Shown here piece after piece: positions 8,976 to 18,064 of a stretch of 64,000 bases of DNA. The position numbers were made by a program, and so were the translations under genes. The notes beneath the pieces are model-generated. The model made no database searches. It was given only the letters and a program-made list of their open reading frames with translations, and was not told the origin of the DNA. This DNA comes from Croceibacterium atlanticum (GTDB taxonomy: Bacteria > Pseudomonadota > Alphaproteobacteria > Sphingomonadales > Sphingomonadaceae), in contig NZ_CP011452.2 in NCBI RefSeq assembly GCF_001008165.2, positions 1,302,001-1,366,000 on the forward strand. The letters are read 5' to 3'. Position 1 is the first letter of the stretch. Every line of letters begins with the position of its first letter.

Positions 8976-10373
8976 ATGCGACCAGAACCGCAAGCCGCGC
9001 CATACCGCCCCGATCCGCAAATACTGAACCTGGCCGAATGGCTTGGCGATGCAGTGGAGCCAGCAGGATTCCCCCGCCACGAATTGCGTTTTCGCAACCG
9101 GCGATGGGATCGTGCCGTGGGGCTGGCGGAACTTTCCGACCAGGAATGGCTGAACCATTTCGCCGGGTTCGCCCCTCTGCCCGACAATCTGCCCCAGCCG
9201 CTGGCGCTGCGTTATCACGGGCATCAGTTCCGCGTGTATAATCCCGATATCGGCGATGGCCGGGGCTTCCTGTTTGCGCAAATGCGCGATGGCGACGGGC
9301 GCCTGCTCGATCTGGGCACCAAGGGCAGCGGGCAGACCCCCTATAGCCGCACGGCCGACGGGCGGCTGACGCTGAAAGGCGCGGTTCGCGAAATTCTGGC
9401 CACGGAAATGCTGGAAGCGCTGGGCGTCAACACGTCCAGAACCTTCTCCGTCGTCGAAACGGGGGAGGAACTGGTGCGCGGGGACGAACCTTCGCCCACA
9501 CGGTCCGCCGTGATGGTGCGGCTGTCCCATTCCCATATCCGCATCGGCGCGTTCCAGCGTCTCGCCGTCCTTGGCGAAGACGATCATCTTCGCGAACTGG
9601 TCGATTATTGCCTGTCCCAGTTCCCTGGCCCGCAACCGCCGGAGGATGCGCCCGGACGGGACGAACCAGCCGTGATCCTGATGCATCAGGCGGTGGAGCG
9701 CATGGCCGATCTAGCCGCATCATACATGGTGGCGGGTTTCGTTCACGGCGTGCTCAATACCGATAATATGAACATTACCGGGGAGAGCTTCGATTACGGC
9801 CCCTGGCGCTGGCTGCCGACATGGGATCCGGCCTTCACCGCCGCCTATTTCGATCATGCCGGCCTCTATGCCTTCGGGCGCCAGCCGGAAGCGATTCGCT
9901 GGAATCTCGCCCAATTGGCGATTGCCCTGCGGCGCCTGGTGGATGCGCCGCCGCTGATTGCCGCCCTCGAAAGATTTGGCGATCTTTATCACAATGCCAT
10001 GAGCCGTCGCTTCACCTGGCGCCTGGGCGTGCAAAGCCGCGGGCTGGAGCAGGATTTCAGCCTTATCGAAGCGGCAGAAGGAACGATGCGGGAATTGGGG
10101 ATCGGGCCGGACGCCTTTTTCTTTGCGCATCGCGGCGGACGCAACGCTGCGGGCCAGCTGGCAGAAAAGCTGCGCGGATACGAACCGCTGAACAGCGGCC
10201 ATCCCTATTGGGAAGGCGAAGAACCGCAGGCCATGTTGATCGACGAGGTCGAAGCAATCTGGGCCTCCATTGCCGAGCATGATGACTGGCAGCCATTGGC
10301 CGACAAGGTCGAGGCGCTGCGGGTTATGGGCGCTGCGCACGGCAAGCATCCGTCTCCGGCGGGAAATATTTGA
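8976..10373 (+). CDS. selO: Protein adenylyltransferase SelO family (short form)
   Basis: SelO/YdiU pseudokinase family, which transfers AMP from ATP to Ser/Thr/Tyr of target proteins and is linked to redox stress. Recognisable stretches are LDLGTKGSGQTPYSR (nucleotide loop), LTLKGAVREILATE and GVLNTDNMNITGESFDYGP, which holds the catalytic Asp-Asn and metal-binding DYGP. At 465 residues it is slightly shorter than E. coli SelO and ends in a Pro/Gly tail without the terminal Cys (FCGT-like) seen in many homologues. Start ATG 8976; an in-frame GTG at 8958 is an alternative. It diverges from the hydrolase. Confidence 0.9.
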   Translation: MRPEPQAAPYRPDPQILNLAEWLGDAVEPAGFPRHELRFRNRRWDRAVGLAELSDQEWLNHFAGFAPLPDNLPQPLALRYHGHQFRVYNPDIGDGRGFLFAQMRDGDGRLLDLGTKGSGQTPYSRTADGRLTLKGAVREILATEMLEALGVNTSRTFSVVETGEELVRGDEPSPTRSAVMVRLSHSHIRIGAFQRLAVLGEDDHLRELVDYCLSQFPGPQPPEDAPGRDEPAVILMHQAVERMADLAASYMVAGFVHGVLNTDNMNITGESFDYGPWRWLPTWDPAFTAAYFDHAGLYAFGRQPEAIRWNLAQLAIALRRLVDAPPLIAALERFGDLYHNAMSRRFTWRLGVQSRGLEQDFSLIEAAEGTMRELGIGPDAFFFAHRGGRNAAGQLAEKLRGYEPLNSGHPYWEGEEPQAMLIDEVEAIWASIAEHDDWQPLADKVEALRVMGAAHGKHPSPAGNI

Positions 10374-10404
10374 ACCGGTGGAGTAACGCACTACCTGCAC
10401 TGGC

Positions 10405-11886
10405 ATGGAAGTACCGAGCAAGCTATCAGCTGGGGATGACATCAATTCCGGTAGCCAGACCGGCGGCAAGCCTGTGAGCCAGAACGAAATCATCTCTTAC
10501 GAACCGGCCACCGGGGCCGAGCTTTGGCGCGGTCCGATCGGTAATGTCGATGATGCCGTCGCCCGCGCGCGCCGGGCATGGCCGAAATGGGCATCGCAAC
10601 CGCTGGCCAATCGCATAGAGCTGGTGCGCCGCTTCGCCAATGAAGTGCGCAAGGTCCAGGGTGAATTCGCCGAACTGATCGCGCGGGAAACCGGCAAGCC
10701 GCTATGGGAAGCGAGCACCGAAGTCGAAGCGGTAATCGCCAAGGTCGAAATTTCGGTACGCGCCTATGCGGAACGCACCGGCCAGCGCAAGCTGGACAGC
10801 GCGCTGCAGGGCACGGCCGCGCTGCGGCACAAGCCGCATGGCGTAATGGCCGTGCTGGGCCCGTATAATTTCCCCGCCCATCTGCCCAATGGCCACATCA
10901 TCCCGGCCCTGATCGCCGGCAATGCGGTGATCCTGAAACCCAGCGAGAAGACGCCCGCCGTCGGCGCGATGCTGATATCCTGCTTCCACAAGGCGGGGAT
11001 CGAACCGGATCTGGTGCAGATCCTCCTCGGCGGACCGGATGAAGGCAAGGCGCTGGTCGCCCATGATGACGTGGACGGTGTGCTGTTCACCGGATCGGCG
11101 CAGGTCGGCATCGCGATCAATCGCAAGCTGGCCGGCAATCCGGGCAAGATCGTCGCGCTTGAGATGGGCGGCAACAATCCGATCATGGTGTGGAACACGC
11201 CGCTGATCGCGGATGCCGCCACCCTGATCGTGCAATCGGCCTTCACCACGGCCGGGCAGCGCTGCACGGCGGCGCGGCGCCTCATCGTCAAATCGGACAT
11301 GTATGATGCGGTAGTCGGTGAAGTGAAGAAGCTGACCGACCGGATGATCATCGGCGCGCCGTTCGACGATCCGCAACCCTATATGGGGCCAGTGATCGAT
11401 TCCAACACTGCCGATCAATTGACCGAAAGCTTTCTCTACCTGATTTCCAATGGCGGCAAGGCAATCAGCCATATGCGCCGGCCGCAGGGCGATCTGCCTT
11501 TCCTGACGCCTGGCCTGATCGACACGACCAACATGGCGGAACGGCCCGATGTCGAATTGTTCGGCCCGTTGCTGCAAATCGTGAAAGTGGACGATTTCGA
11601 CGAAGGGATTGCCGAGGCGAATAATACGCGTTTCGGCCTTTCCGCCTCTCTGGTGGGTGGCAATCCGCAGGAATATAACCGTTTCTGGGCCAATATCCGG
11701 GCTGGCATCGTCAACTGGAACCGGCCGACCAATGGCGCATCTTCCGCAGCGCCCTTCGGCGGGATCGGCCTGTCCGGCAATCACCGCCCGGCGGCCTTCT
11801 ATGCTGCCGATTACTGCGCCTATCCAGTGGCCAGCACGGAGATGGAACAGCCGCGTGCCAGCGTGGGCGTGGGCTTCACGCAGTAA
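10405..11886 (+). CDS. astD: Succinylglutamate-semialdehyde dehydrogenase
   Basis: NAD-dependent aldehyde dehydrogenase that oxidises N-succinylglutamate semialdehyde to N-succinylglutamate in the arginine succinyltransferase pathway. The ALDH core is complete: GPYNFPAHLPNGH, KPSEKTP (cofactor Lys), ALEMGGNNP (general-base Glu) and TTAGQRCTAARR (nucleophilic Cys). Wording around these motifs is AstD-like rather than generic ALDH. The full frame gives 493 residues from ATG 10405; a GTG at 10474 (reading SQNEIISYEPATG next) would give the more usual N-terminus, and neither has a good ribosome binding site. Other ast genes are not in this window, so it may serve here as a stand-alone semialdehyde dehydrogenase. 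Confidence 0.88.
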   Translation: MEVPSKLSAGDDINSGSQTGGKPVSQNEIISYEPATGAELWRGPIGNVDDAVARARRAWPKWASQPLANRIELVRRFANEVRKVQGEFAELIARETGKPLWEASTEVEAVIAKVEISVRAYAERTGQRKLDSALQGTAALRHKPHGVMAVLGPYNFPAHLPNGHIIPALIAGNAVILKPSEKTPAVGAMLISCFHKAGIEPDLVQILLGGPDEGKALVAHDDVDGVLFTGSAQVGIAINRKLAGNPGKIVALEMGGNNPIMVWNTPLIADAATLIVQSAFTTAGQRCTAARRLIVKSDMYDAVVGEVKKLTDRMIIGAPFDDPQPYMGPVIDSNTADQLTESFLYLISNGGKAISHMRRPQGDLPFLTPGLIDTTNMAERPDVELFGPLLQIVKVDDFDEGIAEANNTRFGLSASLVGGNPQEYNRFWANIRAGIVNWNRPTNGASSAAPFGGIGLSGNHRPAAFYAADYCAYPVASTEMEQPRASVGVGFTQ

Positions 11887-11889
11887 ACA

Positions 11890-12621
11890 CTATCTGACGC
11901 TGGTAACCAGATCCACTTCGGTGGCGCCATTGGCCAGGCGGCGGGCATAGACGACGAAGGATGATGCGTCCTTCACGCCCCCCAGAACATTATCGCCATC
12001 CTGCAACACATGCTGGGCGGAAAAACCGGCCTTGCTGGCCATTGTGAAATAGAAATTCATCACCTCCCCGATCGGCGCGGGGGTCTGGTAATTCACCACT
12101 CGCAGCGAACAGCCATCCCGGTCGGTGCCGGCTGCTTCCTGCACGGCACCGCGCGGATATACGGGAAAGGAAACGGGCAGTTTCGCCGCCCATTGCATCG
12201 TATATTCAACCTTCTGCGCACAATCGCCGCTGCCGCCCGGCGCAGCCGCAGCGCGCGCGGCGGCCGTCAAGGCGGCATTTTCGGGCAAGGCGCCCGCCAC
12301 TTCGCGCGGCTCAGGCGCATCGCGCATCTGGCCCTGCCCGCCCACCAGCTTCAGCGCATCGGCACGAGCAGCCTCGATCGCCGCCGGCCCGAGATCGAGC
12401 GTCGGCACCGAGCCATCGCCCGAAGCGATACTGGCGGCATTATTGGCGCGGTTCTGCCCGATCAGGTCGGGATCGACCATGATCTGTTCGCCCAGCGCGC
12501 CGGTCAGGGCAGGATCGATTTCGGCCGCGGCCTGTGGTTCATCGGCACTATCTCCGCAAGCGGAAAGGCCGAGGGCGGCAAGAAGCGGCAGCGCCATGGT
12601 GAATCGGAGATCGCGTTTCAT
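11890..12621 (-). CDS. Lipoprotein of unknown function
   Basis: A 243-residue predicted lipoprotein: Lys/Arg start, hydrophobic core, and lipobox LSAC followed by GDSADE. An acidic, Ala-rich linker leads to a C-terminal folded part with two Cys (SGDCAQ and RDGCSL) that may form a disulfide, and with the stretch NFYFTMASKAGFSAQH. I do not recognise a named family. It is convergent with astD (3 bp between stops) and is followed upstream on the same strand by a terminator, so it probably has its own promoter. Confidence 0.75.
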   Translation of the reverse strand: MKRDLRFTMALPLLAALGLSACGDSADEPQAAAEIDPALTGALGEQIMVDPDLIGQNRANNAASIASGDGSVPTLDLGPAAIEAARADALKLVGGQGQMRDAPEPREVAGALPENAALTAAARAAAAPGGSGDCAQKVEYTMQWAAKLPVSFPVYPRGAVQEAAGTDRDGCSLRVVNYQTPAPIGEVMNFYFTMASKAGFSAQHVLQDGDNVLGGVKDASSFVVYARRLANGATEVDLVTSVR

Positions 12622-12706
12622 GGCGCCCGCCCTATCCCGGAGAGGCGGAGAAAAGGTTTACGTGCGGGCAGAATAACCGCCCCTGTCGCGAAACAGGCCT
12701 GCCCGT

Positions 12707-12751
12707 AAAAGGCAGTGGGCGCCCGGCCGTTGCGACGGTCCGGGCGCCCAC
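12707..12751 (-). terminator. Rho-independent terminator after the glycine-zipper gene
   Basis: On the minus strand a long G+C-rich hairpin (arms GTGGGCGCCCGG and CCGGGCGCCCAC, 12715-12751) is followed a few bases later by TTTT (12707-12710). It lies about 40 bp past the stop of the glycine-zipper gene at 12790 and would separate it from the lipoprotein gene at 12621. Confidence 0.7.
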
Positions 12752-12789
12752 AGGGCCTTTGCCGGTGCGACCCGAAGGCCCCTGGTCGA

Positions 12790-13242
12790 TCAACGGCAGC
12801 GTGTGCCGCCATCCACTTCCTTGCCCAGCAACGCACCACCGGCAGCGCCGAGAATGGTGCCAAGCGTGCGGTCGCGCCCGCCATCGATCTCCCGGCCAAG
12901 CAGCGCGCCCAGCGCACCACCGACAATCAGGCCGGTCGTGCCGTCGCTCTTGCGGCAATAGGTGCGGCCGTCATTGCCGCGCCAGACGCGGGTGTCGCGA
13001 TAGACGCGATCGTCATATCCGGCGCGGCGATAATCATAGTCCCGGCCATAGCGGTTCTGATTTCCGCGCCCGCGATACCAGCCTTCGTGACGGCCGCGAT
13101 CGCGGCTGTGCTGCCAGTCCTGCTGAACGGGCGCAGCGGCGCGATGGGCGGGCGTGGCGAAATCCGCCGCACTGGCGGGGACGCTGGCTGCCATGCCGGT
13201 AGCGGCGAGGCCCAGGGCGGCGGTCTTGAACAGCTTGTGCAT
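12790..13242 (-). CDS. Secreted glycine-zipper 2TM-domain protein
   Basis: A 150-residue exported protein. The signal peptide (HKLFKTAALGLAATGMAAS..ASA) precedes an Arg/Tyr/Gly-rich, strongly basic middle section. The C-terminus carries two copies of a glycine-zipper hairpin, GLIVGGALGALLGREIDGG and a matching second half containing ILGAAGGALLGKEVDGG, typical of Rick_17kDa/2TM outer-membrane surface-antigen-like proteins. Two Cys (YCRKSDG and the penultimate residue pair) are present. ATG 13242 is chosen because GGAG lies 9 nt upstream; ATGs at 13257 and 13269 are possible. Function is probably envelope-related; exact role unknown. Confidence 0.8.
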   Translation of the reverse strand: MHKLFKTAALGLAATGMAASVPASAADFATPAHRAAAPVQQDWQHSRDRGRHEGWYRGRGNQNRYGRDYDYRRAGYDDRVYRDTRVWRGNDGRTYCRKSDGTTGLIVGGALGALLGREIDGGRDRTLGTILGAAGGALLGKEVDGGTRCR

Positions 13243-13380
13243 GGCTTTGAGCTCCATCGTGTCATTCATTCGATGGTTCAGCTTTACGCCCTCTTTTATG
13301 AACGCCATGCAACCAGCCTGTCAGCCTTGCATCAATTTGTCGCACTTGCCGGGGCTTTGTCGCACGCCTACCCGCAAGAG

Positions 13381-14307
13381 GTGACCGGCACGCATCAGAA
13401 AATCGGCAGCGGCCTGCCTTTCGCCCTGGGGGCCCATGCGATCTGGGGCTCCATGCCGATCTATCTGATTCTGGTGAAGGCCGTGCCTTCGCTGGAATTT
13501 GTCGCCTGGCGGCTGATTTTCACGCTGCCCCTGTGCCTGGCAATAGTGGCGCTGCGCCGGCAGGGCGCGCAATTGGTGGAGGTGCTGCGCAACCGCAAGG
13601 CGTTGCTCACCCTGCTTGGCAGTTCGGCGATGATCGCGATCAACTGGTTCCTCTATGTCTGGGCGATCCAGAACGATCATGTCTATGCCGCCAGCCTCGG
13701 CTATTACATTTTGCCGCTGATCATGATGCTGCTCGGCCTGCTGGTGCTGGGTGAAAGGCTGACGCGGCGGCAATGGGCAGCCGTTACGCTGGCCGGTATC
13801 GGCGTTGCCGCCCTGGCCGGCGGGGCGTTGACGACATTGTGGATCAGCCTCTCCATGGCGATCACCTTCGCGGTTTACGGCCTGCTTCGCAAAACGGTTG
13901 CCGCCGGGGCGCTGGTCGGGCTGACAGTGGAATCCTTCATTCTCCTGCCGCTTTCCCTCGCGATACTAGCCTGGTTCTGGGCCACGCCGGAAGGCCCGGC
14001 CATGGGGCAAAGCCTTGCCCTCGCCATCGCCATCATGGGCAGCGGCCCGATGACAGCCACGCCGCTCCTGCTCTTCGCCACGGCCGCGCGGCGGATGCCC
14101 TATACGGTGATCGGGTTCCTGCAATTCCTCTCACCCACCATCGTGTTCCTGCTGGGCATGTTCGTTTTCGGGGAGGAACTGCACCCCGCCCAGCTCGCCT
14201 GTTTCGCGGCGATCTGGGCGGCGGCGGCGCTGTTCATCTGGGACCTGGTTCGCAGCAGCCACCGTGCCCGGCAGGACCAGAAAGCCGCAAGCAGCGCCTC
14301 GGCCTGA
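13381..14307 (+). CDS. rarD: RarD-type EamA family transporter
   Basis: Inner-membrane drug/metabolite transporter with ten hydrophobic helices arranged as two EamA repeats, about 308 residues. The opening (GAHAIWGSMPIYL) and the conserved AINWFLYVWAIQNDHVYAAS and YYILPLIMMLLG stretches are those of the RarD protein family. The start is GTG 13381, which overlaps an AAGAG-like site; the open frame continues 5' for 222 codons over the antisense of the glycine-zipper gene and is low-complexity, so that extension is rejected. Substrate unknown. Convergent with pyrC, about 10 bp apart. Confidence 0.88.
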   Translation: MTGTHQKIGSGLPFALGAHAIWGSMPIYLILVKAVPSLEFVAWRLIFTLPLCLAIVALRRQGAQLVEVLRNRKALLTLLGSSAMIAINWFLYVWAIQNDHVYAASLGYYILPLIMMLLGLLVLGERLTRRQWAAVTLAGIGVAALAGGALTTLWISLSMAITFAVYGLLRKTVAAGALVGLTVESFILLPLSLAILAWFWATPEGPAMGQSLALAIAIMGSGPMTATPLLLFATAARRMPYTVIGFLQFLSPTIVFLLGMFVFGEELHPAQLACFAAIWAAAALFIWDLVRSSHRARQDQKAASSASA

Positions 14308-14316
14308 CAGGGCAGG

Positions 14317-15351
14317 CTAGGCCCGGAGGCGCCAGCCAAGGGTCTGCCCGGCATGGAACGGGACAAGGCTGCTGCCCCCCGCCTCCACCAGTGCCGGCAC
14401 TTCCACTTCCGCCCTTTCCAGCGTCACCGTGCCTTCATTGACCGGCAGGCCATAGAAATGCGGTCCATTCAGGCTGGCAAAGGCTTCGAAATGGTCCAGC
14501 GCGCCTTCTTCATCGAACACGGTGGCATAGCTTTCCAGCGCATAGGGCGCATTGAAGATACCCGCGCAACCACAGGCCGATTCCTTGGCTTCCTTCGCAT
14601 GGGGGGCGCTGTCCGTGCCGAGGAAGAATTTGCGCGAACCCGATGTGGCCGCCTTGCGCAGGGCCAGCCGGTGTTTTTCCCGCTTGGCCACGGGCAGGCA
14701 ATAGGCATGGGGCCGCATCCCGCCGACCAGCATGGCATTGCGATTGATATGGAGATGCTGCGGCGTGATCGTGGCTGCCACATTGGGGCCCGTAATGCCC
14801 ACGAAGGCCACCGCCTCCGCCGTGGTCGCATGTTCGAACACCACCCGCAGGCCCGGCATATCCTGCAACAGCGGACCGAGAATGCGTTCGATGAACACCG
14901 CCTCACGGTCGAAAATATCGATGTCCGGATCGGTCACTTCGCCATGGACGCACAGGACCATGCCGATCTCCTGCATCTTTTCCAGCACCGGATAGATATT
15001 GGCGATATCGGTCACGCCATTGGCGGAATTGGTCGTCGCCCCGGCGGGATAGAGCTTGGCCGCGGTGAAGATGCCTTCCGCATGGCCCTGCGCCAGATCT
15101 TCCGGATCGGTCGCATCGGTCAGGTAACAGGTCATCAACGGCGTGAAATCCGCGCCCGCGCCCAGCGCGTCCATGATCCGCTGGCGATATTCTACCGCGT
15201 CCGCCGCCCGCGTGACCGGGGGCGTGAGATTGGGCATCACGATCGCCCGGGCGAATTGCCGCGCGGTAAAATCCGCCACGCCGCGCAGCATGGCGCCATC
15301 GCGCAAATGGACATGCCAGTCATCCGGTCGGCGAATGGTAATCTCGTTCAT
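14317..15351 (-). CDS. pyrC: Dihydroorotase
   Basis: Zinc metalloenzyme that cyclises N-carbamoyl-aspartate to dihydroorotate in de novo pyrimidine synthesis. The 344-residue length is typical of the class II, E. coli-type enzyme. Metal ligands are visible in WHVHLRDG (about residues 12-19), [15 protein letters not shown] (the carboxylated Lys), CVHGE, FEHATT and the later GTDSAPH. Start ATG 15351 follows an AAAGG-type site; the frame continues to 15483 without family residues. An inverted repeat, GAACAGT-N6-ACTGTTC, lies just upstream at about 15378-15397. pyrE is also in this window but 17 kb away. Confidence 0.95.
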   Translation of the reverse strand: MNEITIRRPDDWHVHLRDGAMLRGVADFTARQFARAIVMPNLTPPVTRAADAVEYRQRIMDALGAGADFTPLMTCYLTDATDPEDLAQGHAEGIFTAAKLYPAGATTNSANGVTDIANIYPVLEKMQEIGMVLCVHGEVTDPDIDIFDREAVFIERILGPLLQDMPGLRVVFEHATTAEAVAFVGITGPNVAATITPQHLHINRNAMLVGGMRPHAYCLPVAKREKHRLALRKAATSGSRKFFLGTDSAPHAKEAKESACGCAGIFNAPYALESYATVFDEEGALDHFEAFASLNGPHFYGLPVNEGTVTLERAEVEVPALVEAGGSSLVPFHAGQTLGWRLRA

Positions 15352-15540
15352 CTCAGCGCCTTTCAGCCTTGACCCTGGAACAGTTGGAACACTGTTCAGG
15401 CGATTGATTTCCGGCCGCCACACTCCTGCCGAAATCGAGCGGCGGAAGGGGCTGGCTGTCACACATGCGGGCGCCCATGCCACAAGGCGCCGGGGTAGGA
15501 CAGACAGGACTGCCGGGCCGTGGCGGGTTTGGGGTCTGCC

Positions 15541-16428
15541 CTACAATCTCGGCCTGACCAGCAATGGCTTGAACAGTTTGCGGCTCGGCCTCACCAGGAT
15601 CACCAGCACGCCGCCAGCAGCAATGGCGGCGCCCAGCACGAGATAGAAACCCACGCTATCGCCCGTCAGCAATGCCCCGGCGGCAATGGTCATGATCGGG
15701 GTCATGAGCGTGAGCGGCGCGATGAGATTGGCATCATAGGTCTTGAGCAAGCTGAAATAGAGCGTGTGCGCGCCGAGCGAGACCACGACGCCCGAAAAGG
15801 CGAGCGCCGCGGCAAATTTCCAGCCCGAGGCGGACAATGCCGCCAATTGCCCCGATTCGCCGATAGCGCTGAGCGGCAGAAGGACCAGCACCGATCCAAA
15901 CGCCGCCCAGGCCTGCAACTGGAGAGAGGATAATTCCACCCGTTTCAGGAACACTGAACCGAGCGAACCGACGACGGAGGATGCAAAGACGAAGAGCAGG
16001 CCATAACTGCTGGACCAGCCGCTGGGGGATGCGATTGCCACGCCCACGCCGACAAAGGTGAAACCGATGCCGACCGCGCGGCGCCAGCCGATTCGTTCAC
16101 CCAGTATTACGATGGCGAACAACACGGTCAGCGGTGCGCTGGACAGGCTGACAATTGCGGATGCGGAGGGGGTCGCATCCTGCAAGCCGATGAAAAGCAG
16201 CGAAAAGGATCCACCGCTGACCGCAAAGGTGACGAGGAGAACCCGCCCCAGCCTTTCCGGGATCGGCAGCAACCAGGGCAGCAGGGCAATCAACACCACC
16301 AGCGAACGCGCCGCGGCATAGAAGAGCGGCGGCACCTGCATCTCGTCCACCACCAGCCGGCTGACGACGACATTCAGCGCCCAGATCAGGCAGATCAGAA
16401 CGAGCAACAGGAAGCTGCGCAGCGGCAT
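15541..16428 (-). CDS. EamA family DMT transporter
   Basis: A second ten-helix drug/metabolite transporter, 295 residues, with two EamA repeats. The first repeat contains CLIWALNVVVSRLVVDE and the second ends at VGFYLVLGAAIAAGGVLVILV. It differs from the RarD-type protein at 13.4 kb in sequence and in loop lengths. It lies upstream of pyrC on the same strand but about 190 bp away, so an independent promoter is likely. Substrate unknown (amino acids or related metabolites are usual in the family). Confidence 0.85.
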   Translation of the reverse strand: MPLRSFLLLVLICLIWALNVVVSRLVVDEMQVPPLFYAAARSLVVLIALLPWLLPIPERLGRVLLVTFAVSGGSFSLLFIGLQDATPSASAIVSLSSAPLTVLFAIVILGERIGWRRAVGIGFTFVGVGVAIASPSGWSSSYGLLFVFASSVVGSLGSVFLKRVELSSLQLQAWAAFGSVLVLLPLSAIGESGQLAALSASGWKFAAALAFSGVVVSLGAHTLYFSLLKTYDANLIAPLTLMTPIMTIAAGALLTGDSVGFYLVLGAAIAAGGVLVILVRPSRKLFKPLLVRPRL

Positions 16429-16578
16429 TGCCGGGGCCTACCAGCTTCCCGCCGACAAGGGCAGCCCTGCCCGGCCTACCCCGCTATCCGGTCCAGTCAT
16501 GGCGTCTTTCCCCGGACGCCAAAGGTGGCGACCTGCCACGGATGTTGACTTGTGATGTGAAAGCCCCACCTTGCCGCC

Positions 16579-17313
16579 ATGGCCGATGAAAGACTTTTTA
16601 GCCGCGCCGTGATCCGCGTCGCACCCGATGAACCAGGCGAAGATGTGGAAGCGTTCCTGCAGGGCCTGCTGACCAATGACGTGAGCGGCGAATTGCCCGT
16701 CTATGCCGGGCTGCTAACCCCGCAAGGCAAGGCGATGTTCGATATGCTGGTCTGGCCGGGCGCGGACGGATCGCTGCTGCTCGATTGCGAGGCTGACCAT
16801 GCGGAAGATCTGGTAAAGCGGCTGTCGCTTTATCGCCTGCGGCGCAAGATCCGGATAGAAATCGATTATGGCCTTGGCGTGTTCTGGCAGGCCGATCTCG
16901 GCGATGGCGGCGCGCCCGATCCGCGCCTTGCCGATCTGGGACAGCGCTGGATCGCGGCCGTAACGGAAAATGACGTTCCCGTGGACGATGCCTGGCTGCG
17001 CCACCGGCTGCATTGCGGCGTGGCGGAAGGCCGTGCCGAACTGGGCGACATATTGTGGCTGGAAACCAATGCCGTGGAACTGCACGGCGTCAGTTTTTCC
17101 AAGGGCTGCTATGTCGGGCAGGAAAACACGGCACGGATGAACTGGCGGCAGAAAATCAATCGCCGGCTGATCGTGGTGCCGCTGGACCGTTCGGAAGAAA
17201 AACGCCGCAAGACCACCTATCCGGAACTGGGACTGGCGGTGGATCACTTGCGCGTCGATTCGATCGATCCCGATCTCGTGCCCGGCTGGATCCAGCTGGA
17301 AGGAAGCGACTAG
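16579..17313 (+). CDS. YgfZ/GcvT-domain iron-sulfur cluster assembly factor
   Basis: Folate-binding protein of the YgfZ (IBA57/CAF17) family, which helps mature [4Fe-4S] enzymes. The signature KGCYVGQE, with its functional Cys, lies at about residues 174-181. The N-terminal half carries the GcvT-like fold, including FLQGLLTNDV (about 27) and GLLTPQGKAMFD. The 244-residue length is short for E. coli YgfZ but usual for alphaproteobacterial members. ATG 16579. It is convergent with the TetR gene, and the two stop codons share CTAG, leaving no space between them. Confidence 0.88.
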   Translation: MADERLFSRAVIRVAPDEPGEDVEAFLQGLLTNDVSGELPVYAGLLTPQGKAMFDMLVWPGADGSLLLDCEADHAEDLVKRLSLYRLRRKIRIEIDYGLGVFWQADLGDGGAPDPRLADLGQRWIAAVTENDVPVDDAWLRHRLHCGVAEGRAELGDILWLETNAVELHGVSFSKGCYVGQENTARMNWRQKINRRLIVVPLDRSEEKRRKTTYPELGLAVDHLRVDSIDPDLVPGWIQLEGSD

Positions 17314-17909
17314 CTTCCCATATCCCCGCTTTCCGCAAAGGAAGCGCACAGCATCTCTTCCGCCTTGTCGCGCGCGGTGCTGCGGTTCACGCCAAGAGAG
17401 CCTGCCAGCCGTTCGCCGATCAGCGCATCGCCCAGCGCCAGCAGGACCAGCGCCGTGGTCGCTTCATGCATGATGCGCTGCGCGCCGGCCTGTTTTTCCT
17501 GCGGGTGAAGTTCATCCACCAGCCGGTCGATCGTCCGGATGATCGGATCAAGCGCATCCTCATTGCCCGACAGCATCATCCAGCTGGCCAGCGCGGCCCC
17601 GCCCTCCCGATCGAAGGCATCGAAGGTAAGATCGACGACTTCACGCGGCGAACCGATACCGGCGCGCGTGGCCAGCACCGCTTCGCTGATCGATTCGCAC
17701 ACGGTTTCCGCCAGATGCTGCGCCAGCGCCTGCTGCAATCCGGCGGCAGAGCCGAAATGATGCAGCAGATTGGCATGGGTCCGCCCGATTCGCGCGCCCA
17801 CAGCCTTCAGGGTGACACTTTGCGGACCGGCTTCAACCAGCAGGACGCGGGCGGCTTCCAGCGCAAGGCGGCGGCTTTCCTCCGGCGGCAATCTCTTGCG
17901 TATGGCCAT
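17310..17909 (-). CDS. TetR family transcriptional regulator
   Basis: A 199-residue regulator. The N-terminal helix-turn-helix (about residues 10-55) includes AARVLLVEAGPQSVTLKAVG and RIGRTHANLLHHFGS, the TetR recognition-helix region. The C-terminal ligand domain is mostly helical with no recognisable specificity. ATG 17909 has a strong GGAGG upstream; the open frame extends to 18068 but without family-like residues. Convergent with the YgfZ-like gene, sharing CTAG at the stops. Target genes cannot be deduced. Confidence 0.85.
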   Translation of the reverse strand: MAIRKRLPPEESRRLALEAARVLLVEAGPQSVTLKAVGARIGRTHANLLHHFGSAAGLQQALAQHLAETVCESISEAVLATRAGIGSPREVVDLTFDAFDREGGAALASWMMLSGNEDALDPIIRTIDRLVDELHPQEKQAGAQRIMHEATTALVLLALGDALIGERLAGSLGVNRSTARDKAEEMLCASFAESGDMGS

Positions 17910-18064
17910 ATGTTCGATTGTCCTCCCTCCGCTGGCGTCCGCCCCTTGGGCATCGCCTAGGTGCAGAGGGCCGCGCCCGCAAGCGAATGAAAGCCTGCCC
18001 GGCACGCGCCACGGCGGGGCGGTTGACCGGCGCGGTGAATAAGCTGCGATCATCCGCCCATGGT

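Noticed and set aside
12715-13380. 222-codon N-terminal extension of the RarD-type protein
   Set aside because: It is the antisense of the glycine-zipper gene and its terminator, low-complexity, and RarD proteins begin near GTG 13381.
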